Program-made: the position numbers and the translations under genes
Source: Candidatus Palauibacter australiensis
GTDB lineage: Bacteria > Gemmatimonadota > Gemmatimonadetes > Palauibacterales > Palauibacteraceae
Reading direction: 5' to 3'
Length of the DNA: 38,700 nt
NCBI GenBank assembly: GCA_026705295.1
Contig: JAPPBA010000098.1
Location: 1-38,700 of the forward strand
Notes under the pieces: generated by a model
Seen by the model: only the letters and a program-made list of their open reading frames with translations
Databases searched by the model: none
Told to the model about the DNA's origin: nothing
Shown here: positions 26,133-33,538 of the stretch, piece after piece
Layout of the letters: the number at the start of each line of letters is the position of its first letter
Position numbering within the stretch: the first letter of the stretch is position 1

Positions 26133-27782
26133 ATGAGAACGAAACGGTATTGCCGGGTCATCCTGACGGCGGCCGGGGTCTTCCTCCTCGGCGCGGGATC
26201 GCTGCTCGCGCAAGTCGGCCGCCCGGAAACGACGCCACGCGGGGACGACGAGGGCGACGGCCCCTACGACCGCCTGATTCTTCGCGGCGTCACGATCATC
26301 GATGGAACGGGCGCGCCGCCGCAGGGCCCCGTGGACATCGTCATCGAGGGCGACCGCATCGTCTCCGTCAACACCGTCGGCTTCCCGGGGCTCGACATCA
26401 ACGAGGATCGCCGGCCCGATGTGGAAATCGAGGACGATCCGGGCGCGAACGTGCACGAGGTCGACCTCTCCGGGCACTTCGTCATGCCCGGCTTCGTCGA
26501 CATGCACGCGCACACCGGCGGCCTCCCCAAGGCGCCGCAGCCCGAGTACGTCTACAAGCTCTGGATGGCGCACGGGATCACGACCTCCCGCGGCGTGGGT
26601 CACGGGCCGATGATGTGGTCGCTTGAGGAGAAAGCGAAGGCGGCGCGCAACGAGATCGTCGCCCCGCGCATGTACACCTACGTGCGGCCCGGCGAGGCCT
26701 GGGGCCAGGGGCTGGTGCACTCGCCCGAGACGGCGCGCGAATGGGTGCGCTGGGCGGCGGCTCAGGAAGTCGATGGACAGAAGATCGACGGGCTCAAGCT
26801 GGGTTCCTACGACCCGCCGATCATGGAGGCCCTCATCGACGAGGCGCGGCAACACGGGCTCGGCACCGTGGCCCACCTCGGCCAGATGGGCGTGGGGCGG
26901 ATGACCGCGCTCGACGCGGCCGAGATCGGGCTCGACATGATGACCCACTACTACGGCCTGTTCGAGTCGATGCTGTCCGACTACAGCGTCCAGGACTGGC
27001 CGCTCGACTACAACTACCAGAACGAGCAGCACCGCTTCGGCAACGTGGCCCGGCTCTGGGACCAGGTCGATGGCCCCGGCTCCGAGAGCTGGAACGCGCT
27101 CCAGGAGCGCTTCCTCGAACTCGGGTTCGGGATCGATCCGACGATGACGATCTACGAGGCGAGCCGGGACGTGATGGCCGCCCGCAACGCGGACTGGCAC
27201 GAGGACTACACGCTCCCCAGCCAGTGGGACTTCTACCAGGCGAGCCGCGCCGCGCACGGCTCCTACTGGTTCTACTGGGGCACGGAGGAAGAGGTCGCGT
27301 GGCGGAACTTCTACAAGGTGTGGATGCAGTTCCTCAACGAGTTCAAGAACCGCGGCGGCCGGGTGACGACGGGCTCGGACTCGGGCTTCATCTACAAGCT
27401 GTACGGCTTCGACTACATCCGGGAGTTCGAACTGCTGCGCGAGGCCGGTTTCCACCCGGTGGAGGTCATCCGCTCGGCCACTCTGCACGGGGCGCAGGAG
27501 TTGAACGATCCCAAGGGACTCCCGCCCGACTTCGGGATGATCCGCCCCGGACTCAAGGCCGATTTCGTCGTTGTCGAGGAGAACCCGCTTCAGAACCTGA
27601 AGGTCCTGTACGGAAACGGCGCGCCGAAGCTCAACGACGAGACCGGCGAGACGGAGCGCGTCGGCGGCATCAAGTACACGATCAAGGACGGCATCATCTA
27701 CGACGCGAAGCGGATGCTGGCCGACGTGCGCGAGATGGTGCGGGCGGCGAAAGCCCAACTTGCGACGGAGGACGACGATTAA
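26133..27782 (+). CDS. Secreted metal-dependent amidohydrolase (imidazolonepropionase-like family)
   Basis: The 549-residue protein has a Sec signal (VILTAAGVFLLGAGSLLAQV). The amidohydrolase TIM-barrel hallmarks are present: VTIIDGTGAPPQGPVDIVIE (N-terminal beta-sandwich), FVMPGFVDMHAHTGG with metal ligands H125 and H127, GLKLGSYDPPIMEALIDEAR with a candidate bridging Lys, HGLGTVAHLGQMG, MMTHYYGLFES and TTGSDSGF with the catalytic Asp. The C-terminal LKADFVVVEENPLQNL is typical. It probably hydrolyses amide or cyclic-amide bonds, possibly peptides, in the periplasm; the substrate is unknown. ATG 26133 is used because GGAGGGATC precedes it; an in-frame ATG at 26115 lacks a site. It is followed 25 bp later by the DUF305 lipoprotein and then the LVIVD protein. 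Confidence 0.92.
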   Translation: MRTKRYCRVILTAAGVFLLGAGSLLAQVGRPETTPRGDDEGDGPYDRLILRGVTIIDGTGAPPQGPVDIVIEGDRIVSVNTVGFPGLDINEDRRPDVEIEDDPGANVHEVDLSGHFVMPGFVDMHAHTGGLPKAPQPEYVYKLWMAHGITTSRGVGHGPMMWSLEEKAKAARNEIVAPRMYTYVRPGEAWGQGLVHSPETAREWVRWAAAQEVDGQKIDGLKLGSYDPPIMEALIDEARQHGLGTVAHLGQMGVGRMTALDAAEIGLDMMTHYYGLFESMLSDYSVQDWPLDYNYQNEQHRFGNVARLWDQVDGPGSESWNALQERFLELGFGIDPTMTIYEASRDVMAARNADWHEDYTLPSQWDFYQASRAAHGSYWFYWGTEEEVAWRNFYKVWMQFLNEFKNRGGRVTTGSDSGFIYKLYGFDYIREFELLREAGFHPVEVIRSATLHGAQELNDPKGLPPDFGMIRPGLKADFVVVEENPLQNLKVLYGNGAPKLNDETGETERVGGIKYTIKDGIIYDAKRMLADVREMVRAAKAQLATEDDD

Positions 27783-27807
27783 CGGCCGACGGGCGGAGGG
27801 CTCTGGA

Positions 27808-28458
27808 ATGAAGTTCGCGCGCGGGACCGGGCTCCTGCTCGTGGCGCTGGCCGCGTGCCGCGGCGACGCGGGCGAGGCGGAGGGGGAGGTGCGGACGGTC
27901 CAGCCCGGCGCCCCCGGCGAGGCCACGCGCGTCCTGACCGTGGAGGAAGCCGCCTCCCTCGATCACGTCACGCATACCGAGGCGGACGTGCGCTTCATGC
28001 AGGGGATGATCCCGCATCACGCCCAGGCGCTGGAGATGGCCGCGCTTATTCAGGAGCGGACGGAGCACGAGGGGCTGCTCCTGCTCGGGCGCCGGATCGA
28101 GATCTCCCAGCGCGATGAGATCGCGTGGATGACGCGCTGGCTCGAGCGCCGCGGGGAGACGGCTCCGATGATGGGGGCCGGACACGCGCACGGACTCGGC
28201 GAGGGCGAACTCATGCCGGGGATGCTGTCGCACGAGGAGATGGCCGCCCTCGCCGCGGCACGCGGCTCCGAGTTCGACCGGCTCTTCCTCGAAGGTATGA
28301 TCAAGCATCATCAGGGCGCGCTTATGATGGTGGCGGAACTGTTCGACAGTCCTGGCGGAGGCCAGGAGACCGAGATCTTCCGGTTCGCGGCGGATGTGGA
28401 CGCGGACCAGGACATGGAGATCCTGCGCATGAGCGACATGTTGAACGCGATTCCATGA
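27808..28458 (+). CDS. DUF305 lipoprotein
   Basis: The 216-residue protein starts MKFARGTGLLLVALAACRGD, with lipobox LAAC (C17). The mature part has the two copies of the DUF305 helical repeat: RFMQGMIPHHAQALEMA and, later, FLEGMIKHHQGALMM. The paired M-x-x-H-H motifs look like ferritin-like or metal-binding helices; some DUF305 proteins are associated with copper handling, but no function is established here. A His/Gly-rich stretch (GAGHAHGLGEGELMPG) lies between the repeats. The start at 27808 has GGAGGG upstream at good spacing. It sits 25 bp after the amidohydrolase and about 38 bp before the LVIVD gene, so the three are likely one transcript. Confidence 0.92.
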   Translation: MKFARGTGLLLVALAACRGDAGEAEGEVRTVQPGAPGEATRVLTVEEAASLDHVTHTEADVRFMQGMIPHHAQALEMAALIQERTEHEGLLLLGRRIEISQRDEIAWMTRWLERRGETAPMMGAGHAHGLGEGELMPGMLSHEEMAALAAARGSEFDRLFLEGMIKHHQGALMMVAELFDSPGGGQETEIFRFAADVDADQDMEILRMSDMLNAIP

Positions 28459-28496
28459 GCGCTCATCGACGATTCACGGAGGTAGGAGGTAGGAAG

Positions 28497-30350
28497 ATGT
28501 CACGCAGAGAGACCTTGACCGTGGGACGGCGGATCGGCCGCCCGGCGGTGGCGTTGTTCGTGTTGGCGTTCGGCTGGCTGGCCGGCGCGGATGCCCTGGC
28601 GGCCCAGGACCCGCCACCACCCCCTCCGGAGGCCGTCTGGGAATGGGATCCGGACGATCCGCGCATCGGGCTCGCGCCGGGCCTCCACGACGCCGGCATG
28701 GCGATCGGCAACCTCGAGCGGCTGGTCAGCCTTCCGAAGCCCGACCCGTTCCTCACGGACGAGGCCGGCGGACGCGGGCCGACCAACTCGGACATCGCCT
28801 TCCAGGGAGACCTCGTCTTCCAGGGCAGCTACTGGGGCTTCCAGGTGTTCGACGCCTCGGATCCCGCCCAGCCCGAACTCGTCGTCGCGGTCGTGTGCCC
28901 CGGCGGGCAGGGCGACGTCAGCGTGCACGAGAACCTTCTCTTCATGTCGGTCCAGCAGGCTTCGGCCCGGCTCGACTGCGGCACGGAGGGGGTCCAGGAC
29001 AGCGTCAGCACCGTGCGCCTGCAGGGGATCCGGATCTTCGACATCTCCGACATCGGGAATCCGCGCCAGGTGAAGACCGTGCAGACGTGCCGCGGCTCGC
29101 ACACGCACACGCTCGTCACCGACCCAGGCGACGACTCCCACGTCTACATCTACGTCTCGGGTACGGGACGCGTCCGTTCGGGCAGCGAACTCCAAGGCTG
29201 CTCCGGCCTGCCGGCCGACGAGGACGAAGACACGGCGCTGTTCCGGATCGAGATCATCGAAGTGCCGGTGGCTGCGCCGGAGAATGCGGAAGTCGTGAAC
29301 ATGCCGCGCATCTTCGCCGACCCCGAAACGGGGGATATCGCGGGCCTGTGGGCGGGAGGCGACCACGGCGAAGGCACGCAGGCGTCCCGTCTCACGAACC
29401 AGTGCCACGACATCACGGTGCGCTCGGACCTCGGACTCGCCGCCGGAGCCTGCTCGGGGAACGGCATCCTGCTCGACATCTCCGACCCCGAGAATCCGGT
29501 CCGCATCGACCAGGTCGTCGATCCGAACTTCGCCTACTGGCATTCGGCGACCTTCAACAACGACGGCACGGCGATCGTCTTCACGGACGAGTGGGGCGGC
29601 GGCGGAGCGCCGCGCTGCCGCGGCTCCGATCCGGAGACGTGGGGCGCCAACGCGATCTTCACGATCCGCGACCGCAAGATGGAGCTGGCGGGCTACTACA
29701 AGCTGCCCGTGCCGCAGACGGAGCAGGAGAACTGCGTGGCCCACAACGGCTCCATGATCCCGGTGCCCGGCCGCGACATCATGGTGCAGGGCTGGTACCA
29801 GGGCGGCCTCTCGATCTTCGACTTCACGGATCCGGAGAATCCGTTCGAGATCGCCTACTTCGACCGCGGCCCGCTCGACGCGGTGGAGATGCTGAGCGGC
29901 GGCTACTGGTCGGCGTACTGGCACAACGGTGCGATCTACGGCGCGGAGATCGCGCGCGGCGTGGACGTGTTCCAGCTCGCCGCCAGCGAGCACCTGTCGC
30001 AGGCGGAGATCGACGCGGCGATGTCCGTGATGGTCGGCGACTCCAACGTGCAGAACCAGGAGCTGTTCGAGTGGCCCGCGAGCTTCGCGGTCGCGCGGTC
30101 GTACCTGGTCCAGATGCAGCGCGGCAGCGGCATCCGGGCCGAGCGCGGGGAGCGGGTGGCGTCGCTGCTCGACATGGCGGAGAGCCAGTCCGGCGCCGAG
30201 CGGAACGCCACGCTCGATGAATTGAACGCGGTCGCCGCCGAACTCGACGAGGACGCGCGCCTCGCCGCCAACGCGGCCGCGCCGGGAGATGCGCGGCGCC
30301 TGGCGCTGCTGGCCGACGCGATCCGCGACCTGACGGCCTCGCTGCGCTGA
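28497..30350 (+). CDS. Secreted LVIVD-repeat beta-propeller protein
   Basis: The 617-residue protein has a Sec signal (VALFVLAFGWLAGADALAAQ) followed by a proline run (DPPPPPPEA). The body consists of LVIVD-like propeller blades: VFQGSYWGFQVFDASDPAQP, IRIFDISDIGNPRQV, NGILLDISDPENPVRI and LSIFDFTDPENPFEI. Conserved His pairs (SHTHTLVTD, AYWHSATF, CVAHNGS) line what may be the active or metal face. The C-terminal ~100 residues are helical and alanine-rich. It is an exported beta-propeller of unknown function, probably periplasmic or surface-exposed. ATG 28497 follows GGAGGTAGGAAG. It is the last gene of the amidohydrolase-DUF305-LVIVD cluster and is followed by a strong terminator. Confidence 0.88.
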   Translation: MSRRETLTVGRRIGRPAVALFVLAFGWLAGADALAAQDPPPPPPEAVWEWDPDDPRIGLAPGLHDAGMAIGNLERLVSLPKPDPFLTDEAGGRGPTNSDIAFQGDLVFQGSYWGFQVFDASDPAQPELVVAVVCPGGQGDVSVHENLLFMSVQQASARLDCGTEGVQDSVSTVRLQGIRIFDISDIGNPRQVKTVQTCRGSHTHTLVTDPGDDSHVYIYVSGTGRVRSGSELQGCSGLPADEDEDTALFRIEIIEVPVAAPENAEVVNMPRIFADPETGDIAGLWAGGDHGEGTQASRLTNQCHDITVRSDLGLAAGACSGNGILLDISDPENPVRIDQVVDPNFAYWHSATFNNDGTAIVFTDEWGGGGAPRCRGSDPETWGANAIFTIRDRKMELAGYYKLPVPQTEQENCVAHNGSMIPVPGRDIMVQGWYQGGLSIFDFTDPENPFEIAYFDRGPLDAVEMLSGGYWSAYWHNGAIYGAEIARGVDVFQLAASEHLSQAEIDAAMSVMVGDSNVQNQELFEWPASFAVARSYLVQMQRGSGIRAERGERVASLLDMAESQSGAERNATLDELNAVAAELDEDARLAANAAAPGDARRLALLADAIRDLTASLR

Positions 30351-30369
30351 GCCCGGCCTTTCGCAGGAA

Positions 30370-30399
30370 GCTCCGGGGGTCGCAGGTGGCCCCCGGAGC
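30370..30399 (+). terminator. Intrinsic terminator after the LVIVD gene
   Basis: A perfect 10-bp stem GCTCCGGGGG / CCCCCGGAGC with a 10-base loop, followed by GAATTTCTT, lies 20 bp after the stop. The T-run is short but the stem is very stable. Confidence 0.8.
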
Positions 30400-30487
30400 G
30401 AATTTCTTCCGGCGGGGAACCCGGAGCGCGCGGGACCGTATGACGGTGTGACCACGTCGAGTTGAGCAGGTCCCGCGAAGCGAGCCC

Positions 30488-30955
30488 GTGACGAACCACG
30501 ACACCCTGACGGATCCACCCCCCACCGGCGAGTTGACCCGGGGCATCGTCCCCGGAGGCACCTTCCTCGCCGACTTCCTCTACCCCGAGCCGGCGGAGCG
30601 CCGCGTCGGGGCGATCATCGGCTGGTGGGAGAAACGCCGTCTCCCCTACAACCTCATCGTCGGCGGCACCGGGCTCGTGACGATGACGTTCGGCGCGGCG
30701 CTCACGGCGGTGGTCGCGACGCTTCAACCGGTCGACCTGGTCCGCGGGGCGATCTGGTGGGCCGTGTGGGCGAATGTGTGCTATACGCTCGGACCCGTCG
30801 TCGAGATCGCGCTCCAGAAGCTGTTCGGCGAACGGCTCCTTCCGGCCGGCCCCCTCCTCTTCCGGGCGGGCGTGACCGTCGCCGTCGGCGTCACGCTGCT
30901 GCCCATCATCCCCCTCACGATCGGGTTCATCCTGAACTTCCTCGGACTGCTCTGA
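30488..30955 (+). CDS. Small hypothetical membrane protein (paralogue A1)
   Basis: The 155-residue protein has a soluble N-terminus (~55 residues) carrying GGTFLADFLYPEPAERRVG and IIGWWEKRRLPYN, then about three membrane segments (LIVGGTGLVTMTFGAALTAV; GAIWWAVWANVCYTLGPVVE; GVTVAVGVTLLPIIPLTIGF). I do not recognise a family. It is closely similar in sequence, length and layout to the product of 31511-31981. The start is GTG 30488. It begins about 90 bp after the terminator that closes the LVIVD gene, so it probably has its own promoter. The conserved WWEKRR stretch at the membrane interface would face the cytoplasm by the positive-inside rule. Confidence 0.8.
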   Translation: MTNHDTLTDPPPTGELTRGIVPGGTFLADFLYPEPAERRVGAIIGWWEKRRLPYNLIVGGTGLVTMTFGAALTAVVATLQPVDLVRGAIWWAVWANVCYTLGPVVEIALQKLFGERLLPAGPLLFRAGVTVAVGVTLLPIIPLTIGFILNFLGLL

Positions 30956-30987
30956 CCGCCGCGAGGTGGGGCCCTTGGCTCCTGTGG

Positions 30988-31506
30988 GTGCTGGCGAGCG
31001 GAGTCGGCGGAGCCGTGGGCGTGGTCCCGGCGAGGATCATCGGTACGGCGATGGGCGAGGCCGTCCTCGGGGCCGTTGCCCTGGGCGGGGTCCTCGGCGC
31101 GATCGCGACCGCCCAGTGGCTCATCATGCGGCGGCGCCTGTCCTGGGCGGCCCGGTGGGCGACGGCAAAGATCGCGGGTGGACTCGTGGGAGGTGCCGTC
31201 GCTCTTGGCCTGTTGGACGCACTGTCCGCGAACGGAAGTGAAACCCTGGGCGCCGTCCTGGGAACGCTCGCGGGACTGGCCGCGTTCGGCACGGTCCAAT
31301 GGCTGATTCTCCGACACGCCACGCGTGCCGGCTGGTGGGTGGCGGCAAGCGTTGCGGGTCTCGTCGCGGCCGGCCCCCTCGGCGTGGGCGTGCTGGGGCT
31401 GCTCGTTGGAGACGGCGGAGGCTTCGGAGCGATGTACGGAGCGATCACGGGCGTTCGGTTCGTCTCCGTGATCTCGAAGCGTCCGGCTTCCGCGCCGGCG
31501 GCCTGA
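30988..31506 (+). CDS. Small hypothetical Gly/Ala-rich membrane protein with internal duplication (gene B)
   Basis: About 172 residues from GTG 30988. A CTG that overlaps the A1 stop (30952) is an alternative start; I see no convincing ribosome-binding site. The protein is almost wholly hydrophobic with five to six predicted helices rich in Gly and Ala. It contains a visible internal repeat: a helix ending in QWLIMRRRLSWAARW and a later one ending in QWLILRHATRAGWW, each followed by an Ala/Gly helix. Membrane proteins with repeated QWL(V/I)LR blocks occur in several phyla without known function. It is placed between the paralogues A1 and A2, with 32 bp and 4 bp gaps, so all three are likely co-transcribed. 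Confidence 0.65.
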   Translation: MLASGVGGAVGVVPARIIGTAMGEAVLGAVALGGVLGAIATAQWLIMRRRLSWAARWATAKIAGGLVGGAVALGLLDALSANGSETLGAVLGTLAGLAAFGTVQWLILRHATRAGWWVAASVAGLVAAGPLGVGVLGLLVGDGGGFGAMYGAITGVRFVSVISKRPASAPAA

Positions 31507-31510
31507 GGGA

Positions 31511-31981
31511 ATGAAGCCCGACGCCATGACGGATTCGACCTCTCCCGGCGGCGGACTCCCGGAGGGCAGCGTCCCCGGGGGCACCTTCCTCGCGGACTTC
31601 CTGTACCCGGCTCCGGCGGAGCGTCGGGTCGGGGCGATCGTCGGCTGGTGGGAGAAGCGCCGGCTTCCCTACAACGTCGTCGTCGTCGGAACCGGACTTG
31701 TGACGACGACCGTCGGCTCGCTGATCATGGCCTTGAACGGAGAATTCGAACCGCTCGTGTGGTTCCGGGTCGGTATTTTCTGGCTGGTTGCGGCTAACGT
31801 GAGCTATACGCTGGGTGCCGCGATCGAGATCGTACTCGACAAGTTATTCGGCCGCGGAGTCCTTCCCGCCGGCCCTCTACTCTTCCGGGCCGGAGTGACC
31901 GCTTCCGTCGGCGCGACGCTGTTCCCCATCATCTTTATCGTGCTGGGGTACATTGCGATGAGTCTGGGCATCGGTCCCTGA
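31511..31981 (+). CDS. Small hypothetical membrane protein (paralogue A2)
   Basis: The 156-residue protein repeats the layout of the A1 product: GGTFLADFLYPAPAERRVGA, IVGWWEKRRLPYN, then three membrane segments (VVVVGTGLVTTTVGSLIM; IFWLVAANVSYTLGAAIEI; ASVGATLFPIIFIVLGYIA) and the shared GVLPAGPLLFRAGVT block before the last helix. ATG 31511 is preceded by GAGGGA at short spacing. The second ATG at 31526 gives an N-terminus (MTDSTSPGG) that aligns better with A1 and may be the real start. Its function is unknown. It starts 4 bp after gene B. Confidence 0.8.
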   Translation: MKPDAMTDSTSPGGGLPEGSVPGGTFLADFLYPAPAERRVGAIVGWWEKRRLPYNVVVVGTGLVTTTVGSLIMALNGEFEPLVWFRVGIFWLVAANVSYTLGAAIEIVLDKLFGRGVLPAGPLLFRAGVTASVGATLFPIIFIVLGYIAMSLGIGP

Positions 31982-31999
31982 CCGCGGCGCGGTGCTTCG

Positions 32000-32015
32000 C
32001 GTTCCCGCGGGAACG
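32000..32015. other. Perfect 16-bp palindrome in a convergent intergenic gap
   Basis: CGTTCCCGCGGGAACG is its own reverse complement. It lies between the A2 stop (31981) and the alpha-hydroxy-acid dehydrogenase stop (32024). There is no T-run, so a terminator role is uncertain; a dimeric protein site is possible. Confidence 0.4.
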
Positions 32016-32023
32016 TCATGTCG

Positions 32024-33274
32024 TCAGTCGACGCCGATGGAGTGGGGGCCGATGTCGGCGAGTGACGGGGTCCCGACGGCGCCCATGGTGATGCGCAGTT
32101 CCTCGATCAGGATTTCCAGCACCCGCTCGACGCCCGCCTGGCCGAAGGCGCCGAGTCCCCACAGGTAGGGGCGCCCGATCGCCACCGCCGTCGCGCCCCG
32201 CGCGAGGCCCTTGAAGATGTCCGTGCCGCGGCGGAAACCTCCGTCGACGATGATCGGCACCTCGCCGCCCGCCACCTCGACGACCTCGGGAAGCGCGTCG
32301 ATCGTGGCGCGGCCGCTGCCCTCCGCGCGGCCGCCGTGGTTCGAGACCCAGATGCCGTCCACGCCGTGTTCCAGCGCGAGTTCGGTATCCTCGCGGGTGA
32401 CGAGCCCTTTCACGACGATCCGCTGGTCCGTGATGTCGCGCAGGCGGTGCACGTAGTCCCACGTCATGGTGGGGCCGGCGCTGTCCGGCGGACCCTGGGG
32501 CAGCCCCTCGTACATCGGCTTGACGGGGTCCGCGCGGCCGCCGCTCCGGTGACAGCTCTCGCAGTTGCGGTCATCGATCCGCCGGTAGCGCTCCAGCGTG
32601 AGACGATTGCTCCCGCCCAGGAGATCCACCGTGAGCACGATGACGGGGCAGCCGGCTTCACGAACGCGGTTCACGAGCGCGACGGTCGCGTTCCAGTGGC
32701 GCGGCGCGTACAGCTGGTACCAGACCGGCTCCCCCCGCGCCTCGTTCACCGCCTCGACCCCCGTGGAACTCACCGATGAGAGCGTCTGCAGGTGGTTGCG
32801 GGCCGCGGCCGCCCGCGCGGTGGCGAGCTCGCCGTCGCGGTGAAAGCCGACCTGGCTTCCCGCCGGAGCGATCATGAGCGGCGTCGGCCACTCCCGCCCG
32901 AAGATCGAGACGCGCATGTCGAGGTTCGAGACGTCGACCAGCCGGCGCGCGCGGAGGTAGATGCGCTCCAGCGAGGCCCGGTTGTTCGCCTGCGTCCCCT
33001 CACCGTCGACGCCGGTCTTGATGTATCCCCAGTGCGCCGTTGGAACCGTCTGCGCGGCCACCTTCTCGAGGTCGAAGACGTCGAGGGCCTCCTGCGCCGA
33101 CGGGACGAGGTCATCGAGCGACCGCGCCGGCGCCTCCTGCGCCACTGCGCGCCCCACCAAGCCCAGGTCGCAACCGGCGAACGCACCCAGGAGAGGGCTG
33201 GCCGCAAGCCAGCGGAGGAGGTCGCGACGGTGGACGGCCTTCGATTCCGATCCCGGCTCCGGCGTGTCGTACAT
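32024..33274 (-). CDS. Tat-exported FMN-dependent alpha-hydroxy-acid dehydrogenase with a CxxCH motif
   Basis: The 416-residue protein opens with a twin-arginine signal (HRRDLLRWLAASPLLGAFAG, ending near AVAQE). The catalytic domain is the FMN alpha-hydroxy-acid oxidase barrel (lactate/glycolate oxidase, L-lactate dehydrogenase, flavocytochrome b2): PLMIAPAGSQ, VWYQLYAP, IVVKGLVTREDTELA, the active-site His/Arg block WVSNHGGRAEGSG and the FMN phosphate block IIVDGGFRRGTDIFKG with AIGRPYLWG. Unlike cytoplasmic relatives it is exported. A loop before the IVVKG strand contains CESCH (C238-H242), a c-type haem attachment pattern, so the enzyme might be a flavocytochrome that passes electrons to the respiratory chain. 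The substrate (lactate or another 2-hydroxy acid) is unproven. ATG 33274 has GGAG at good spacing. Confidence 0.92.
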   Translation of the reverse strand: MYDTPEPGSESKAVHRRDLLRWLAASPLLGAFAGCDLGLVGRAVAQEAPARSLDDLVPSAQEALDVFDLEKVAAQTVPTAHWGYIKTGVDGEGTQANNRASLERIYLRARRLVDVSNLDMRVSIFGREWPTPLMIAPAGSQVGFHRDGELATARAAAARNHLQTLSSVSSTGVEAVNEARGEPVWYQLYAPRHWNATVALVNRVREAGCPVIVLTVDLLGGSNRLTLERYRRIDDRNCESCHRSGGRADPVKPMYEGLPQGPPDSAGPTMTWDYVHRLRDITDQRIVVKGLVTREDTELALEHGVDGIWVSNHGGRAEGSGRATIDALPEVVEVAGGEVPIIVDGGFRRGTDIFKGLARGATAVAIGRPYLWGLGAFGQAGVERVLEILIEELRITMGAVGTPSLADIGPHSIGVD

Positions 33275-33303
33275 TCGGCGCTCCCGGTTGGCACCCCGCG
33301 ACT

Positions 33304-33333
33304 GGCAGCCCGTGGCAAAGCCCTGCTGCGTTC
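33304..33333. repeat. Copy 2 of the dispersed 30-bp motif, upstream of the alpha-hydroxy-acid dehydrogenase
   Basis: This stretch matches 19195-19224 at 26 of 30 bases (consensus GGCAGNCCGYGG then MAAAGCCCYGCTGCGTTC). Here the opposite arm is degenerate: only CCTGC-TGCGTT and AACGCAGG (33353-33370 region) can still pair. As at copy 1, it lies just upstream of a minus-strand gene in a divergent intergenic region. Confidence 0.55.
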
Positions 33334-33489
33334 ACGGTGCCCGCCGCCACGGCCCGCGTCAACGCAGGTCGGCCGGAAACCCTTCGGGCAACGCCGAAAT
33401 TCGATAAAATGTCTTTCAAGCGCCGATCCTTATCGGCGCCGCGTGCCCGAGGCGGTTCGCCCGCGGGCTCCAGGCCCTTCGCGTGAGAT

Positions 33490-33520
33490 CATTCGAGAGA
33501 CGATTCAAGACGATTCGAGA
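33490..33520. repeat. Three near-identical 10-bp units ahead of moxR
   Basis: CATTCGAGAGA, CGATTCAAGA (33501-33510) and CGATTCGAGA (33511-33520) follow one another directly before the GGAGAGG ribosome-binding site of moxR. The 10-bp period places each unit on the same DNA face, which would suit a regulator site, but could be slippage. Confidence 0.4.
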
Positions 33521-33538
33521 GGAGAGGAACGCACCGCG

